Shown in pieces: positions 29,959-40,653 of a stretch of 64,000 bases of DNA. The notes below the pieces were generated by a model, which did no database searches, was not told where the DNA came from, and worked only from the letters and a program-made list of their open reading frames with translations. Location: assembly GCA_024516155.1 (NCBI GenBank), contig JAJJXM010000081.1, positions 62,001 through 126,000 of the forward strand, given 5' to 3'. The position numbers were made by a program, and so were the translations under genes. Numbering within the stretch: position 1 is the first letter of the stretch; each line of letters begins with the position of its first letter. Source of the DNA: Pyronema omphalodes. Its lineage: Eukaryota > Ascomycota > Pezizomycetes > Pezizales > Pyronemataceae.

Positions 29959-30656
29959 AGGATATTTCATTGTTTTTTCAAGGAAAAACACTTCGTTCCC
30001 AAGAACTCAAAGACACTTCGTTCCTAACAAGTAACAGAAATGCAATCACCAGGAACCCAAAGGGGTAGTTCCAGAGATGAAGCTAGAAGGACAATCAATC
30101 GATCGCAGGAACAATAAACTCAAGAGTTGTCTTGTGCAGTGTTCGCGGAGTGTAGTTTAATAAAGTTGCATAGACGATAGCATGGGTAATGATGCAGGAT
30201 GTACAGGGGAAATAAAGAGTTGTTCATAAACTTTTGTCCACAAGGTTTCCCAGCCTTCTCTGGGGGACCAACTGCCGAACTCGTCAAGGACTGACAAAGG
30301 CGGGCTCACACGGATACGGGTTGGCATACTGTGACCGTATGAACAGGGCTACCGTTGCTGTCTGGAACAAGAACAGCGAGAGGCACTCGTGAGCACAGCA
30401 GTGCGGTAGCCCCTGGGAAATGCAAGTGAAACACAATGCATGGGCGCAAGGCCATAATGAAGAAGGAAGGAAACAGAATCCGAGCTAAGGCAAGAAGCAA
30501 GCACAAGATGTTACTTGGGGAGGTACGATCATGGGGTAGGGGATACGAGTCTGTACCTGTGCGAGGCCAGTCATTCTGCGGCGCTGACATAAAACATCGC
30601 AAGTTGTAGCTAGTACTGCTCACATCTCAGCGGCAAGATGTTAATGACAACCACAC
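29959..30656. other. Unassigned flank of the LINE insertion
   Basis: No gene recognised. It borders the LINE target duplication, and 51105-51504 on the other side is a Gypsy relic, so the proximal part may be the relic's 3' LTR. Confidence 0.4.
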
Positions 30657-30669
30657 AATGATTCACAAA
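30657..30669 (+). repeat. LINE target site duplication, left copy
   Basis: AATGATTCACAAA, identical to 51092-51104 after the LINE tail. Confidence 0.85.
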
Positions 30670-30985
30670 GAAGTTCTGGTATTCCTCAACTCAAAACACA
30701 ACACCTCGATTTCGACCCCCCCCCCAGCTATCGCCACAACCACGTGGAAATCCACTGATTTTCGAGTGGCATCGCATTTAGCTACACCGATTTCCTTTAC
30801 TGAAGCAATTTCAGACCAGGTCAGCTCTTCTTCGTTGTGCGAACGACGAGAGAGAGAATTCAGACCCCTGAAGCGGCCCCCAGCAAAGGACCTCATCAAC
30901 ACCCCCCACCAACAACCACCGAATTCATCGAAATCGCACCGTCTCCCATCTCTCCTCATCGTTAACAACCAGCCCCGAGAAGCCG
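30670..30985 (+). promoter_or_regulatory. LINE 5' untranslated region
   Basis: 316 bp between the target duplication and the ORF1 ATG; C-rich. Expected to hold an internal promoter, but I see no diagnostic element. Confidence 0.5.
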
Positions 30986-32793
30986 ATGGCCCCCCGAGCT
31001 TCTGCTGCGAAGAAGAAACCTGTCCCTGGGGACATACCCTCCCTCCAGGCGCTCGCGCAAAGCAGACACGCTAGCGCAGAGCCACACGCCCTCGATCACG
31101 TGCAGGAAACCATGCACCTTGACACCGACGTCAGCGAATACGAAGACGCGTCCCCCACCCCCTCACGCACCCGTCGCGTATCCACTCCTGAGCCAACCCC
31201 CTGCAACCGAGCCCCCGCGACGATGTCTCCTAAGACCCTCCACTCTGTCCGTCTCAAGACAATCGAGGCCTTCCCCGCGCTCCCCCTCAAACGACCTGCG
31301 CCCTCGACCACGACCGCGACCTCTGAGCCCGACCTTCTATACGACGGTGGAATTCAGGACGCCCTCCGCGCCGCGCAAAACGAAAAACACCCTGAAACAG
31401 CAACCCTCCCCGCTTTCCTGGCCGAGAGACTGCTTTCAGCGGTAGCAGTCTACGCTGATCCCACCCGCCTTAACGACCAAAGGACGAATGAACGCATCAA
31501 CAAAGCGTTCCAAACAATGGATCGGGATAGAGCAGCATTGCGTGAGATCCATGACATGCTTCGTACCCTCCTCCCGAACTACAAACCACCCACCCCCGCC
31601 ACACCATGCCCTATCCCCAACCCCCCCACCGCTGCCCAATCTACCGCACTCATTGATTACTGGAAAGCTCGCTGCCACGCAGCCGAAGCAGCCCTCGCCC
31701 AGAATAACATCCCCGTTCCCCCCTCCCCTGAGTTCCCCCCCCCCCCCGTCTGCACCCAAAACAGCCTGGTCAGTCCCCGACGTCCCAGGAAAATTATTTG
31801 GTTCAGTCACTCAATCCCTGAGCCAACAACCAAGCCCCCCCCCCCAACCCCCCCAACAATAACGTCCCCGTCCTACGAAAGAACCCCCCTAAGACCCAAA
31901 CCCCCCGCCCCACAAACGTGCTCATCCCATGCCCGGACCCCGAGAATCTGACGGACGATGTCAAAGTCCAGATAGGAAACATGGTTAATAGGGCCTTGCG
32001 AGATGCAGAAGCACCAGAAACCATCACTGTCGTGACCGTGCGTAAAAATATGGCCGGCAATATAATACTAACCTTTCCCCCGAACACCACCCAAAACGAA
32101 GTCGCCCAGTTCCTCCCCACCATCAGTGAAGCCGCTCAGTCGGTCCATATGACATTGCAAAACTCTCGCGTGACCGAAAAGTGGCACAAACTGACGGTCC
32201 ACAGCATCCCCCTTGATGCCTACCCCGATACCCCCGAGGGCATGACCGCCCTACAACATAAAATTGAACGCAACAACGCAGTTCAACTAGCCGAACCCCC
32301 ACGTTACATTACCCACCCGGAGAAGCGAGCAGGCAAGATCGCGTCCAGTGTAATGATTGCACTCAAGACTGCTGAAGACGCCCGCATGCTCAAGCGCACA
32401 AAAGTGATCGTGCGCTACGAACCACGCAAGGTCACTGACTATCACTCGGCCCGCGCGACCGATCAATGCCGCCGCTGTCTCCGCTTCGGCCACCACCACG
32501 CCATATGCCCCAACACCTCGCACCCCACCTGCGCCCTCTGCGCCGAACCCCACTCTACTGACCTCCACCAATGCCCTGAGTGTCCCGACCGCAAGGGTAA
32601 ACCCTGCCCCCACATTCCCCCCCGGTGTGCAAACTGCAAAACAGAAGGCCACCCCGAAAACAACCATCCCGCATACCACCCCAAATGCCCCTCCCGCCTC
32701 GCCATGGTCAAGGCAACGTGGGAGAGAACCCGCACTCCCCGCACAAACCCCGAAGACCACGCTGCCGACTCCGCTATGATCACCGATGCATAG
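30986..32793 (+). pseudogene. LINE ORF1 (gag-like, CCHC zinc knuckles), frameshifted at C runs
   Basis: RNA-binding ORF1 protein of about 600 aa, starting at ATG 30986 (context gccgATGG). The N-terminal half is Pro/Ser/Thr-rich and disordered; the C-terminal half ends with cysteine clusters (CRRCLRFGHHHAIC, CALCAEPHSTDLHQC, CANCKTEGH) as in Tad1-like and related LINE ORF1s. The coding frame changes twice: in a run of 13 C (31735-31747) and in a run of 11 C (31835-31845). Each shift equals one extra base. These may be real slippage mutations or sequencing errors in homopolymers. The stop overlaps the ORF2 start in ATGCATAG. Confidence 0.8.
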
Positions 32794-33103
32794 ACAGGAC
32801 AAATCGGCAGCCACTCTCAACATCATATCCCATAACATAAACAGAAGCAGCACCGCCCTCAATACCCTCCTGAACTCCTCAGGCTCAACAGCGGACATCA
32901 TATTAATCCAAGAAGCCTCTATTAAAAACCCGCAATTCGTAACTACACACCCCGACTTCCTATTACTTCTTCCCCCTTCCCCACATGGAGCAACAATCAG
33001 GACGGCGGTATGTCACTCGCTCCAATCCTTTTCTGAACGTCACCCCCCGTCCTGATATGTGCTCCGATCCCGACATGCAAATCCTCGAAATATACACCCC
33101 TCT
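32786..33103 (+). pseudogene. LINE ORF2, N-terminal part (AP endonuclease start)
   Basis: ATG at 32786 overlaps the ORF1 stop by 8 nt. The start (IISHNINRSSTALNTLL, then ADIILIQEA) is the N terminus of an APE-type endonuclease that nicks the target for priming. One frameshift lies between about 32990 and 33050; the downstream frame (NVTPRPDMCSDPDMQILEIYT) then continues in phase across Gypsy D1 to 45923. Confidence 0.85.
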
Positions 33104-33629
33104 TGTCAGGGAACTAGGAACGGACGTTCAAAGAACACACTGAACACTACCGGCAAGAGGGACTAGGCGGGTTCTAGGACGGGAAACGGAAGGACAAGGA
33201 CCGAAGTGCTCGTCAGACGGACGGCACACGAAACAGGGACAGGGACAAGGACAAGAGTGACGTAGGACTGGACGAAGAAGTCTTTATTAGGAGCAAGGGA
33301 AAGACACAAGACGTTCGATGGAGAACTCGACAACGGGGAGGCAAGCCTCCTTATGTACAAAGGGGCGGCCAGCACTCTTGCTGGGCCGTCATCCAACATC
33401 GCTACATGAAAGCTTCCGTTCTCCATCAATTCACCTGCGACGCCACAGCTCTCCAGCTCATGGTACGTCATCCATCATCAATCAGTCTGTCAATCACAAC
33501 GGCACGGCACACACAACAACACAACAGCAACACAACACAACACGGCAAGACAACGGCACGATGTCGATAACAACAACGACAACATAATGATGACGCAACA
33601 CAACGGCTCGTCAGCCGTGTGCTGTGACA
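33104..33629 (-). repeat. 3' LTR of Gypsy D1
   Basis: 526 bp; plus strand begins TGTCAGGGAACT and ends TGCTGTGACA. Next to polypurine tract (plus GTACCCCCCCGTTAGG). Confidence 0.9.
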
Positions 33630-33679
33630 GTACCCCCCCGTTAGGCTCGAGTTCCTACGAGAGGAGAAGGTTTGTCTGG

Positions 33680-36600
33680 TCATAACTGATGGAATTCCTC
33701 AGCGGCCTCAGTTTCAGATAGGTTTGTTTCCGGTTCCCAGGTTAGAGAGTCATGGCCGGTCCACTTGACGAGGTACTGCAGGTTTCCTCTTGACCAACGG
33801 CTAACCAGAATTTCATCCACGAACCATTCTTCTTCGCCGTCTACTACTACCGGTAGGGGCGGTGAGATAATCTGGCCAGGGAGGGGGTCCGAAGGGGCTG
33901 GGTTCAGTAGGGACACGGGGAAGGTCCTATGATGTTTCATTGTCTCCCGTATATCCAATTCATAGGCGTGGGATCCAATGGGCCGTAACACGGTGAAGGG
34001 GCCTAGGTGTTTGTTTTCCAGTTTCTTTGAAGGGCGGCGGGTTCTGAGGTTGCGGGCGTCCAGCCATACTAGGTCTCCTGGTTTGAAGGCCGGCGCGGGG
34101 AGTCGGGAATTGTCGGCGGCCTCTATGTGGCGGGCTTGGGCGTATTTCATTTCAGAGCGTAAGACGTCATGGATGTGTGACATCCTTTCCGCTACCTCGT
34201 TTGCTTTCACTTCTTCAGGATTGTCTGTCCTGATTTCCAATTCGAAAGAGCATTTGGGGTGTCGGCCGTATATAGCGTAGAACGGGGACAGCGACGTTGT
34301 ATCCGATACTTGGTTGTTTGCAGCAAATTCTGCCAGTGGTAAAAATTTCTTCCAATCATCTTGTAAATAACAGACGTACGCGCGGAGATATTGCTCCGTA
34401 ACTGCGTTGATTCTTTCTGTTTGGCCGTCGGTTTGGGGGTGGAAGGCCGTGCTTGTGGCAATTTCGATACCCATGCAATTTGCCAGGTGTTTCCAGAAGT
34501 GGGCCACGAATTGCGGACCGCGGTCGGACACTACTGTGTCTGGCAGGCCGTGTAGTTTGAATACATTTTCCAGGAAGAGTTGCGCGAAGCCTTCTGCGTC
34601 TATTGTGGAGTGACAGGGCACCAAGTGTCGCTGTTTCGTGAGTCGGCAAACGATCGCACATATTGCGTCGAAGCCTTCTGATGTCGGTAGTCCAGTGACG
34701 AAGTCCACAGATATATTCTGCCAAGGGTGGTGCGGGACCGGTAGGGGTTTCAAGGTTCCATAGGGTGCGTGGCGGGTGGCTTTTGTTCTTTTAGAAGTGT
34801 GGCAATTTCGGACGAATTGATCCACATCTTTTCTCATCGAGGGCCAGTAATAATTCCTGGCGAGGAGTTCGAAAGTCTTTGCACGGCCCGGGTGTCCCAT
34901 GGTGGGGGGGTCGTGGTGATCTTGTAGTAGTTTCAATCGTAGTTTATCCAGCGCGGGGACATAGAGGCAGTCTCGGTAGTACAATCTGTTTTCCAACACG
35001 GAGCAATCAGCGAGTGATATGTCCTTACAGATTTGTGTACCGTCTTCCAGCATTCCCAACACTCTATTGGGGAATGAATCTGTCTTGTAGCCCTCTGTAA
35101 ACAGGAGGTCCACTTCGGAGGGTGCGAGTTTCATGGGCGGGGTCATGCACAACTGGAAGTTTTGCGGCTTCAGCACAGCTTGCTGGTTCGCTAGTATGCG
35201 TTCATCTCCCTCTTCCGGGAGGTCGGCGGCTCGTCTTGTCAGGGCGTCCGGTTTTCCTCCCAACGTTCCCGGTCGATAGGTGATCACAAAGTTGAACCGA
35301 GACAGGAATTCGGACCAGCGTGCTTGTCGTCTGTTTAGCAGCTTTGTCGTCATAAAGTATTCGAGATTCTTGTGGTCTGTCAATACTTTTATAGGGAAGG
35401 TGGAGCCCTCCAAGTGGGGACGCCATTCCTCGAAACAACGAACTATTGCCAGTAGTTCTTTGTCATAGATTTCGTAGTTGCATTCTGCCGGGGAATGCTT
35501 CTTGGAATAAAATGCGACGGGGTGTAACACGTTATCGTCGTCATATTGTGATAAGACTCCAGCAGACACATAGTCAGATGCGTCTGTTTCTACTACAATC
35601 GGTTTCTCGTAGTCGAAGTGCTTGAGAATCGGTGCTGATGTAAATGCATCCTTCAGTCGGTCGAAGGCGCTTTGCTGATCTTTACCCCAGGTAAAGGGGA
35701 TTGCTTTACCATCTTTCTTTTTGGTCCGAGACGTCAGAGGGGAGACCACTTTTGAGTAGTCCTTGATAAATCTTCGGTAGAAATTCGCGAAGCCCAGGAA
35801 CTCTTGGACCTGTTTCAAATTGGTTGGTTCCTTCCAATCTCTCACTGTGGCTACTTTGGAATCCATCATGCGCGCGCCGTCGCGGCCGATGTTGTAGCCC
35901 AGGTACTGTACTTCTGCCTTAGCGAACTTACACTTTTCTGGCTTCAAGTGCAGTATTTCTTGTTTGAGTCGTTCCAAGATCTTTCGGACGTGTGCGGTGT
36001 GATCGGGCTTTGTTTCGGAGAATACGAGGATATCGTCCAAGTATGCCGTACAAAACTGGTCCAGGTATGGTCTCAGGACATCATTTATGAATGCCTGGAA
36101 ATCGGCAGGCGCGTTGGTGAGCCCAAAGGGCATCACGTTCGACTCAAATAGGCCGTACCTTGTGCGGAAGGCCGTCTTCCATTCTTCGCCTTCTGCCATT
36201 CTGATAAGATTATAAGCGCTGCGGACATCTAGGGTCGTGAAGTATTGAGCTTTGGAAAGATTCATCATCGTTTCCTGTATCAATGGCAGCGGGTACCGGT
36301 TCTTCTCGGTACCTTCATTCAGTCTTCGGTAATCGACACACAGGCGTAGGGATCCGTCTGATTTTTTCACGAATAATATCGGCGAGGCGGCTGGTGATTG
36401 GGAGCGTTGTATAAATCCTTTCTCCAAATTCTCATCGAGCCACGTTTTCAGCGTCTGCAACTCGTTGCGTGACAGCGAGTATAGCGGGCCAAAGGGGGGG
36501 ACGAATCCCTCTTTCAGTGGGATCTTGTGGTCGTAGGGTCGGTGTGGGGGGAGTTCCTTCGCGTTAACCTCCTTGAATAAATCGAGGTAGTCATGATACT

Positions 36601-37368
36601 CTTCGGGGATCATGTCTTTCAGTTCGTCATCCGTGAGGGGGGGCTTGTCTTGTAGGGCGACGGTGATCTCGTCCAACGATAGCGAGAACACTGTCAGGCT
36701 TTCGTCTTCTACCATTTCTTTGAAGTCGGAGATGGTTAGACTTGAGATCGCTATCGGGGGTTCGTCCGGGGGGTCGGGGACCGAGTCTTCTAACTCCGGC
36801 ATGGGGTTTGTGTCGGGCTCGTGGACAGCGGGAGGGGGCCTCGAGTCCAGGACCTCGACACCGGTTGTGCTTACAGGCAACGGGGTGCAGTTCCTTAGGC
36901 AGTATTGGGAGTCGAAGCTTACAGTGTTGGAACTGAAGCTTATTGTTACATCGTGTTTCTTCAACCGGGGGATGCCCAACACCACCGGGTAGTGACCCAA
37001 CTTGGTGACAAACATGGGAAGGGTTTCCGAGTGACCGTTGATGGTACACTCTACTTGGGCGAGGTGTGTGATTTTTCCTGAGGATATGGGGCGGCCGTCG
37101 ATAACTTCGACCGTTCGGGCGGTGGATAGGGGGGTTAGGGGGAGTTTGTGATGGCGGGCGAAATTGCGGTCAACAAAGGCGATACCAGTGGCGCCGCAGT
37201 CAACGAGCGCTACCGTTTTCACGGAGCGGTTATTGGAAAACAAGGAACAGGAGAGAACAAGGTGTTTGGATTCTAACTTCCCAGTAAAACTTGCGCCCGA
37301 TAATAGCAATGTATCAGCAATAATATTCCCACCAGCAGCAGAGCCATCTTCTTGCAGCTGGTTTATTC
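33680..37368 (-). CDS. pol: pol of Gypsy D1 (protease, RT, RNase H, integrase, chromodomain)
   Basis: Reached by -1 frameshift at 37368-37374 and open for about 1229 codons. Protease LVDCGATGIAF (about residue 35 of the ORF from 37309), RT with CTAYLDDILVFSE, RNase H VETDASDYVSAGV, integrase zinc region HHDPPTMGHPGR, DDE core (SVDFVTGL, VVSDRGPQF, HPQTDGQTER), GPY/F-like segment and chromodomain (EILVSRWSRGNLQYLVKWTG). Oddities against D2: the last zinc-finger Cys of integrase is Ser (NCHTSKR versus NCHTCKR), and a TGA after FHQL removes about 13 C-terminal residues. The integrase is therefore probably impaired. Confidence 0.95.
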
Positions 37369-37374
37369 TTTTCC
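37330..37374 (-). promoter_or_regulatory. -1 ribosomal frameshift signal of Gypsy D1
   Basis: In element sense: GGGAAAA (plus 37368-37374), 6-nt spacer GAATAA with the gag stop, stem arm ACCAGC (37356-37361) pairing with GCTGGT (37330-37335) across a 20-nt loop; GCA/TGC inside adds three pairs after a 1x1 mismatch. Confidence 0.75.
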
Positions 37375-38478
37375 CGACACCTCTTCTTCAGTATCCAATA
37401 ATTCCACGCTCGCCACTTTAACATTCGTCTTGGCGGGGCACGACGCAGCCATGTGGCCGAGGCCACCGCAGTAGAGGCAACGTCCTTCTGACAGGCGGGT
37501 CGCGCGCTCCTGTGCCGACAGTTTCTGACGGGGTCCCTGGGCAGGGGTTTGCTTGCTGGAGGAGGCGGTGGTGGCTTGGGTAGCGGGGGTGGGGCGACTG
37601 GTGGCGGGGGTGGCGGTGGTAGTGGGTTTAACCTGGCCGCGGTTGGTACGCAGCTTGCGGAGGTTCTCAAGTGCTCTCAATTGGGAGTCCAATTTTTGGC
37701 ACTGGTCAACAAATTCGTGCATCGTGGCGGTGGGCGGGGCGCCAACCAGCTTTTCGTGCAGCTCGAGGGACAGGCCGTTACGCAGGGCATCCATGGTGGC
37801 GGCTTCGTCCCAGCCTAACTCTGCGACTAGGCGGGAGAACTCTGCATAATAGTCCGAAAATTCGCGGTTGTTTTGTCGGAGATTTTGTAGTTTGAAACGA
37901 GCCGTTGCGCGCTCGTCCGGGTCTCCAAAGGTACGCTGTAAAATTTTAATGACGTCCTCGACGTCCTTGAGGGCCCAGCGGTTGCCATTTTCCTTGATAT
38001 AAGGAAGAATCTGATCCAAGGCGCGTCCGCGGAGGCGGCCCATGGCATAAGAAATCCGTTTATGAGGGGTTGGGAAGCGTAGCTCGTCGCTCACCAACTT
38101 GATGCGAAGCAAGGAGACAAAGCGGCGGAGGTCCTCCCTGCTGGACCCGTCGAAGGTTGGCGGATCCGAGATTTTGTCTCCGGTCACGCGGATGCCAGGG
38201 GAGGCGAGTAGCGCGTTGATGAGTTCACGCTGGCGGGTGAGCTCCTTCTCGTAGTAGTGGATTTCATTTGTATCTGCTTGCTCCTCCGGGGTTAGGAGGA
38301 TTTCGGGGTCTCGGGGGGGGGGTCTTGGAATTGGTGCGATTATCGCGGGGGCGGGGGCTGCGGCTGCGGCTGTGGTAGGGGGTGCGGCGGTTCGCGGTAC
38401 TGGTTCTGGGCCGTTTGGGTAAACCTGGACGGAGCCCGTCTGGATCACGACAGGGGAAATGGGAGCAGGGGTGGGAGC
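37363..38478 (-). pseudogene. gag: gag of Gypsy D1, 3' part (split by D2)
   Basis: Continuation of the D1 gag; the 5' part is at 44888-45123. It holds the capsid domain (PPTFDGSSREDLRRFVSLLR, RTFGDPDERATARFKL) and one CCHC knuckle (CLYCGGLGHMAASC). Removing D2 and one copy of GGAGC gives 449 in-frame codons including the stop, so gag was intact when D2 landed. Confidence 0.95.
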
Positions 38479-39007
38479 TGTCACGGCACACGGCTGACGA
38501 GCCGTTGTGTTGCGTCATCATGTTGTCGTGGTTGTTGATTGACAACGTGCCGTTGTCTTGCCGTGTTGTGTTGCCGTTGTGTTGTTGTGTTGTTGTGTGT
38601 GCCGTGCCATGTTGACTGAGAGAATGATTGATGATGGATGACGTACCACGAGCTGGAGAGCTGTGGCGTCGCAGTTGAATCGATGGAGAACGGAAGCTCA
38701 TGTAGCGATGATTGTATGACGGCCCAGCAAGAGTGCTGGCCGCCCCTTTGTACATAAGGAGGCTTGCCTCCCCGTTGTCGAGATTCTCCATCGAACGTCT
38801 TGTGTCTTCTCCTGACTCCTAATATAAGAATTCCTCTCCTAAGTCCTACGTCACTCTTGTCCTTGTCCCTGTCCCTGTTTAGTGTGCCGTCCGTCTGACG
38901 AGCACTTCGGTCCTTGTCCTGCCGTTCCCCGTTCCGGAACCTGCCTAGCCCCTCTTTCCGGTAGTGTTCAGTGTGTCCCTTGAACGCCCGTTCTCGTGTC
39001 CCTGACA
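38479..39007 (+). repeat. 5' LTR of Gypsy D2
   Basis: TGTCACGGCACACGG to GTCCCTGACA. TATA-like TACATAAGG at 38751-38759; ATCGAACGT at 38790-38798 complements the primer site. The beginning is rich in GTTGT repeats. Confidence 0.95.
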
Positions 39008-39009
39008 TT

Positions 39010-39018
39010 ACGTTCGAT
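39010..39018 (+). promoter_or_regulatory. Self-priming primer binding site of Gypsy D2
   Basis: ACGTTCGAT, 2 nt after the LTR, is an exact 9-nt complement of LTR segment 38790-38798, which begins 39 nt after the start of the TATA-like box. The same pair is preserved in D1 (LTR segment 45599-45607). Confidence 0.65.
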
Positions 39019-39042
39019 CGATTAACTATTCAACCGACACGC

Positions 39043-39285
39043 ATGAACCGCACCGGTTCTGCCTGGACCCACGCACTAAAGCAAGCTCTTGAAACGCACA
39101 CCCTATACGAAACCTTTGGGATCCCCGACAGATTCGCTGGCGCAGTGCGAAGGACCGTCCGACGAGCAGAAAATAACTGCTACCTTGTGGTCCGCTGGCA
39201 ACTCCAGGACTACACCTATCAGGAGCACATCCGCCGCACCATCAGACTCAAGCCAATCCTCAGAGCCCGCCAGGATGCATATTAA
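39043..39285 (+). CDS. ORF0 of Gypsy D2 (80 aa)
   Basis: First ATG after the primer site. It starts MNRTGSAWTHALKQAL and includes ETFGIPDRFAGAVRR, CYLVVRW and IRRTIRLKPILRAR; basic overall. Its last codons overlap the gag start: the gag ATG at 39275 precedes the ORF0 TAA (39283-39285). The D1 homologue is full length with seven conservative or minor changes. The protein is similar in layout to the A and B ORF0s. No domain recognised; the overlap suggests translational coupling of gag to ORF0. Confidence 0.65.
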   Translation: MNRTGSAWTHALKQALETHTLYETFGIPDRFAGAVRRTVRRAENNCYLVVRWQLQDYTYQEHIRRTIRLKPILRARQDAY

Positions 39286-40621
39286 ACTTATTGACGAAGG
39301 CCACTGGCAACAAATTATGAACGCCGCCGCCATGACCCAGCTCCCCGACGGCCATGAACCGCTCATCTTTACAAAACAACTCGCACAATCCATTTTAGAC
39401 GCTCAGGACCACCCCACGGGTTACCTCCTAAACGACCTCGCGGAAACCCCCGGCTCTCGTAACAGCACTCGGGTATCCAGCCCTGTCGCCTCCCGCGCTC
39501 CGGAAGCTCCCACCCCTGCTCCCATTCCCCCTGTCGTGATCCAGACTGGCTCCGTCCAGGTCTACCCGAACGGCCCAGAACCAGCACCGCGAGCCGCCGC
39601 ACCCCCTACCACAGCCGCAGCCGCAGCCCCCGCCCCCGCGATAATCGCACCAATTCCTAGACCCCCCCCCCGTGACCCCGAGATCCTCCTAACCCCGGAG
39701 GAGCAAGCCGATACAAACGAAATCCACTACTACGAGAAAGAACTCACCCGCCAGCGTGAGCTAATCAATGCGCTACTCGCCTCCCCCGGCATCCGCGTAA
39801 CTGGAGACAAAATCTCGGATCCGCCAACCTTCGACGGGTCCAACAGGGAGGACCTCCGCCGCTTTGTCTCCTTGCTTCGTATCAAGTTAGTGAGCGATGA
39901 ACTACGTTTCCCGACCCCCCATAAACGGATTTCTTACGCCATGGGCCGCCTCCGCGGACGCGCCCTGGACCAAATTCTTCCTTACATCAAGGAAAACGGC
40001 AACCGCTGGGCTCTCAACGACGTCGAGGACGTCATTAAAGTTTTACAACGTACCTTCGGAGACCCGGACGAGCGCGCAACGGCTCGTTTCAAACTACAGA
40101 ATCTCCGACAGAACAACCGCGAATTTTCGGACTACTACGCAGAGTTCTCCCGCCTAGTCGCAGAGTTAGGCTGGGACGAAGCCGCCACCATGGATGCCCT
40201 GCGTAACGGCCTGTCCCTTGAGCTACACGAGAAGTTGGTTGGTGCCCCGCCCACCACCACGATGCACGAATTCGTCGAGCAGTGTCAAAAATTGGACTCC
40301 CAATTAAGGGCACTTGAAAACCTCCGCAAGCTGCGTACCAACCGCGGCCAAGTTAAGACCACTACCACCGCCACCCCCACCACCAGTCGCCCCACCCCCG
40401 CTACCCAAGCCACCACCGCCTCCTCCAGCAAGCAAACCCCGGCCCAAGGACCCCGTCAGAAACTGTCGGCACAGGAGCGCGCGACCCGCCTATCAGAAGG
40501 ACGTTGCCTCTACTGCGGTGGCCTCGGCCACATGGCTGCGTCGTGCCCCGCCAAGACGAATGTTAAAGTGGCGAGCGTGGAATTAGTGGATGCTGAAGAA
40601 GAAGTGTCGGGAAAAGAATAA
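39275..40621 (+). CDS. gag: gag of Gypsy D2
   Basis: 448 aa from ATG 39275, chosen because it is the ATG overlapping the ORF0 stop and it matches the D1 frame length exactly. A Pro/Ala-rich N-terminal third is followed by the capsid domain (PPTFDGSNREDLRRFVSLLR, GRLRGRALDQILPYI, FGDPDERATARF, FSDYYAEFSRLVAELGW), a Thr/Pro linker and CCHC knuckle CLYCGGLGHMAASC, ending SGKE at the frameshift heptamer. Intact. Confidence 0.95.
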   Translation: MHIKLIDEGHWQQIMNAAAMTQLPDGHEPLIFTKQLAQSILDAQDHPTGYLLNDLAETPGSRNSTRVSSPVASRAPEAPTPAPIPPVVIQTGSVQVYPNGPEPAPRAAAPPTTAAAAAPAPAIIAPIPRPPPRDPEILLTPEEQADTNEIHYYEKELTRQRELINALLASPGIRVTGDKISDPPTFDGSNREDLRRFVSLLRIKLVSDELRFPTPHKRISYAMGRLRGRALDQILPYIKENGNRWALNDVEDVIKVLQRTFGDPDERATARFKLQNLRQNNREFSDYYAEFSRLVAELGWDEAATMDALRNGLSLELHEKLVGAPPTTTMHEFVEQCQKLDSQLRALENLRKLRTNRGQVKTTTTATPTTSRPTPATQATTASSSKQTPAQGPRQKLSAQERATRLSEGRCLYCGGLGHMAASCPAKTNVKVASVELVDAEEEVSGKE

Positions 40622-40653
40622 ACCAGCTGCAAGAAGATGGCTCTGCCGCTGGT
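40609..40653 (+). promoter_or_regulatory. -1 ribosomal frameshift signal of Gypsy D2
   Basis: GGGAAAA (40609-40615), 6-nt spacer GAATAA (40616-40621), stem ACCAGC (40622-40627) with GCTGGT (40648-40653), plus GCA/TGC inside after a 1x1 mismatch. The -1 frame is open through to protease. Confidence 0.8.

Noticed and set aside
30658..31074. 138-codon plus-strand ORF before LINE ORF1
   Set aside because: It starts inside the target duplication, so it is not part of the element, and it overlaps ORF1 in another frame.
32287..32901. 204-codon antisense ORF over LINE ORF1/ORF2
   Set aside because: Shadow of a GC-rich coding region on the other strand; no motif.
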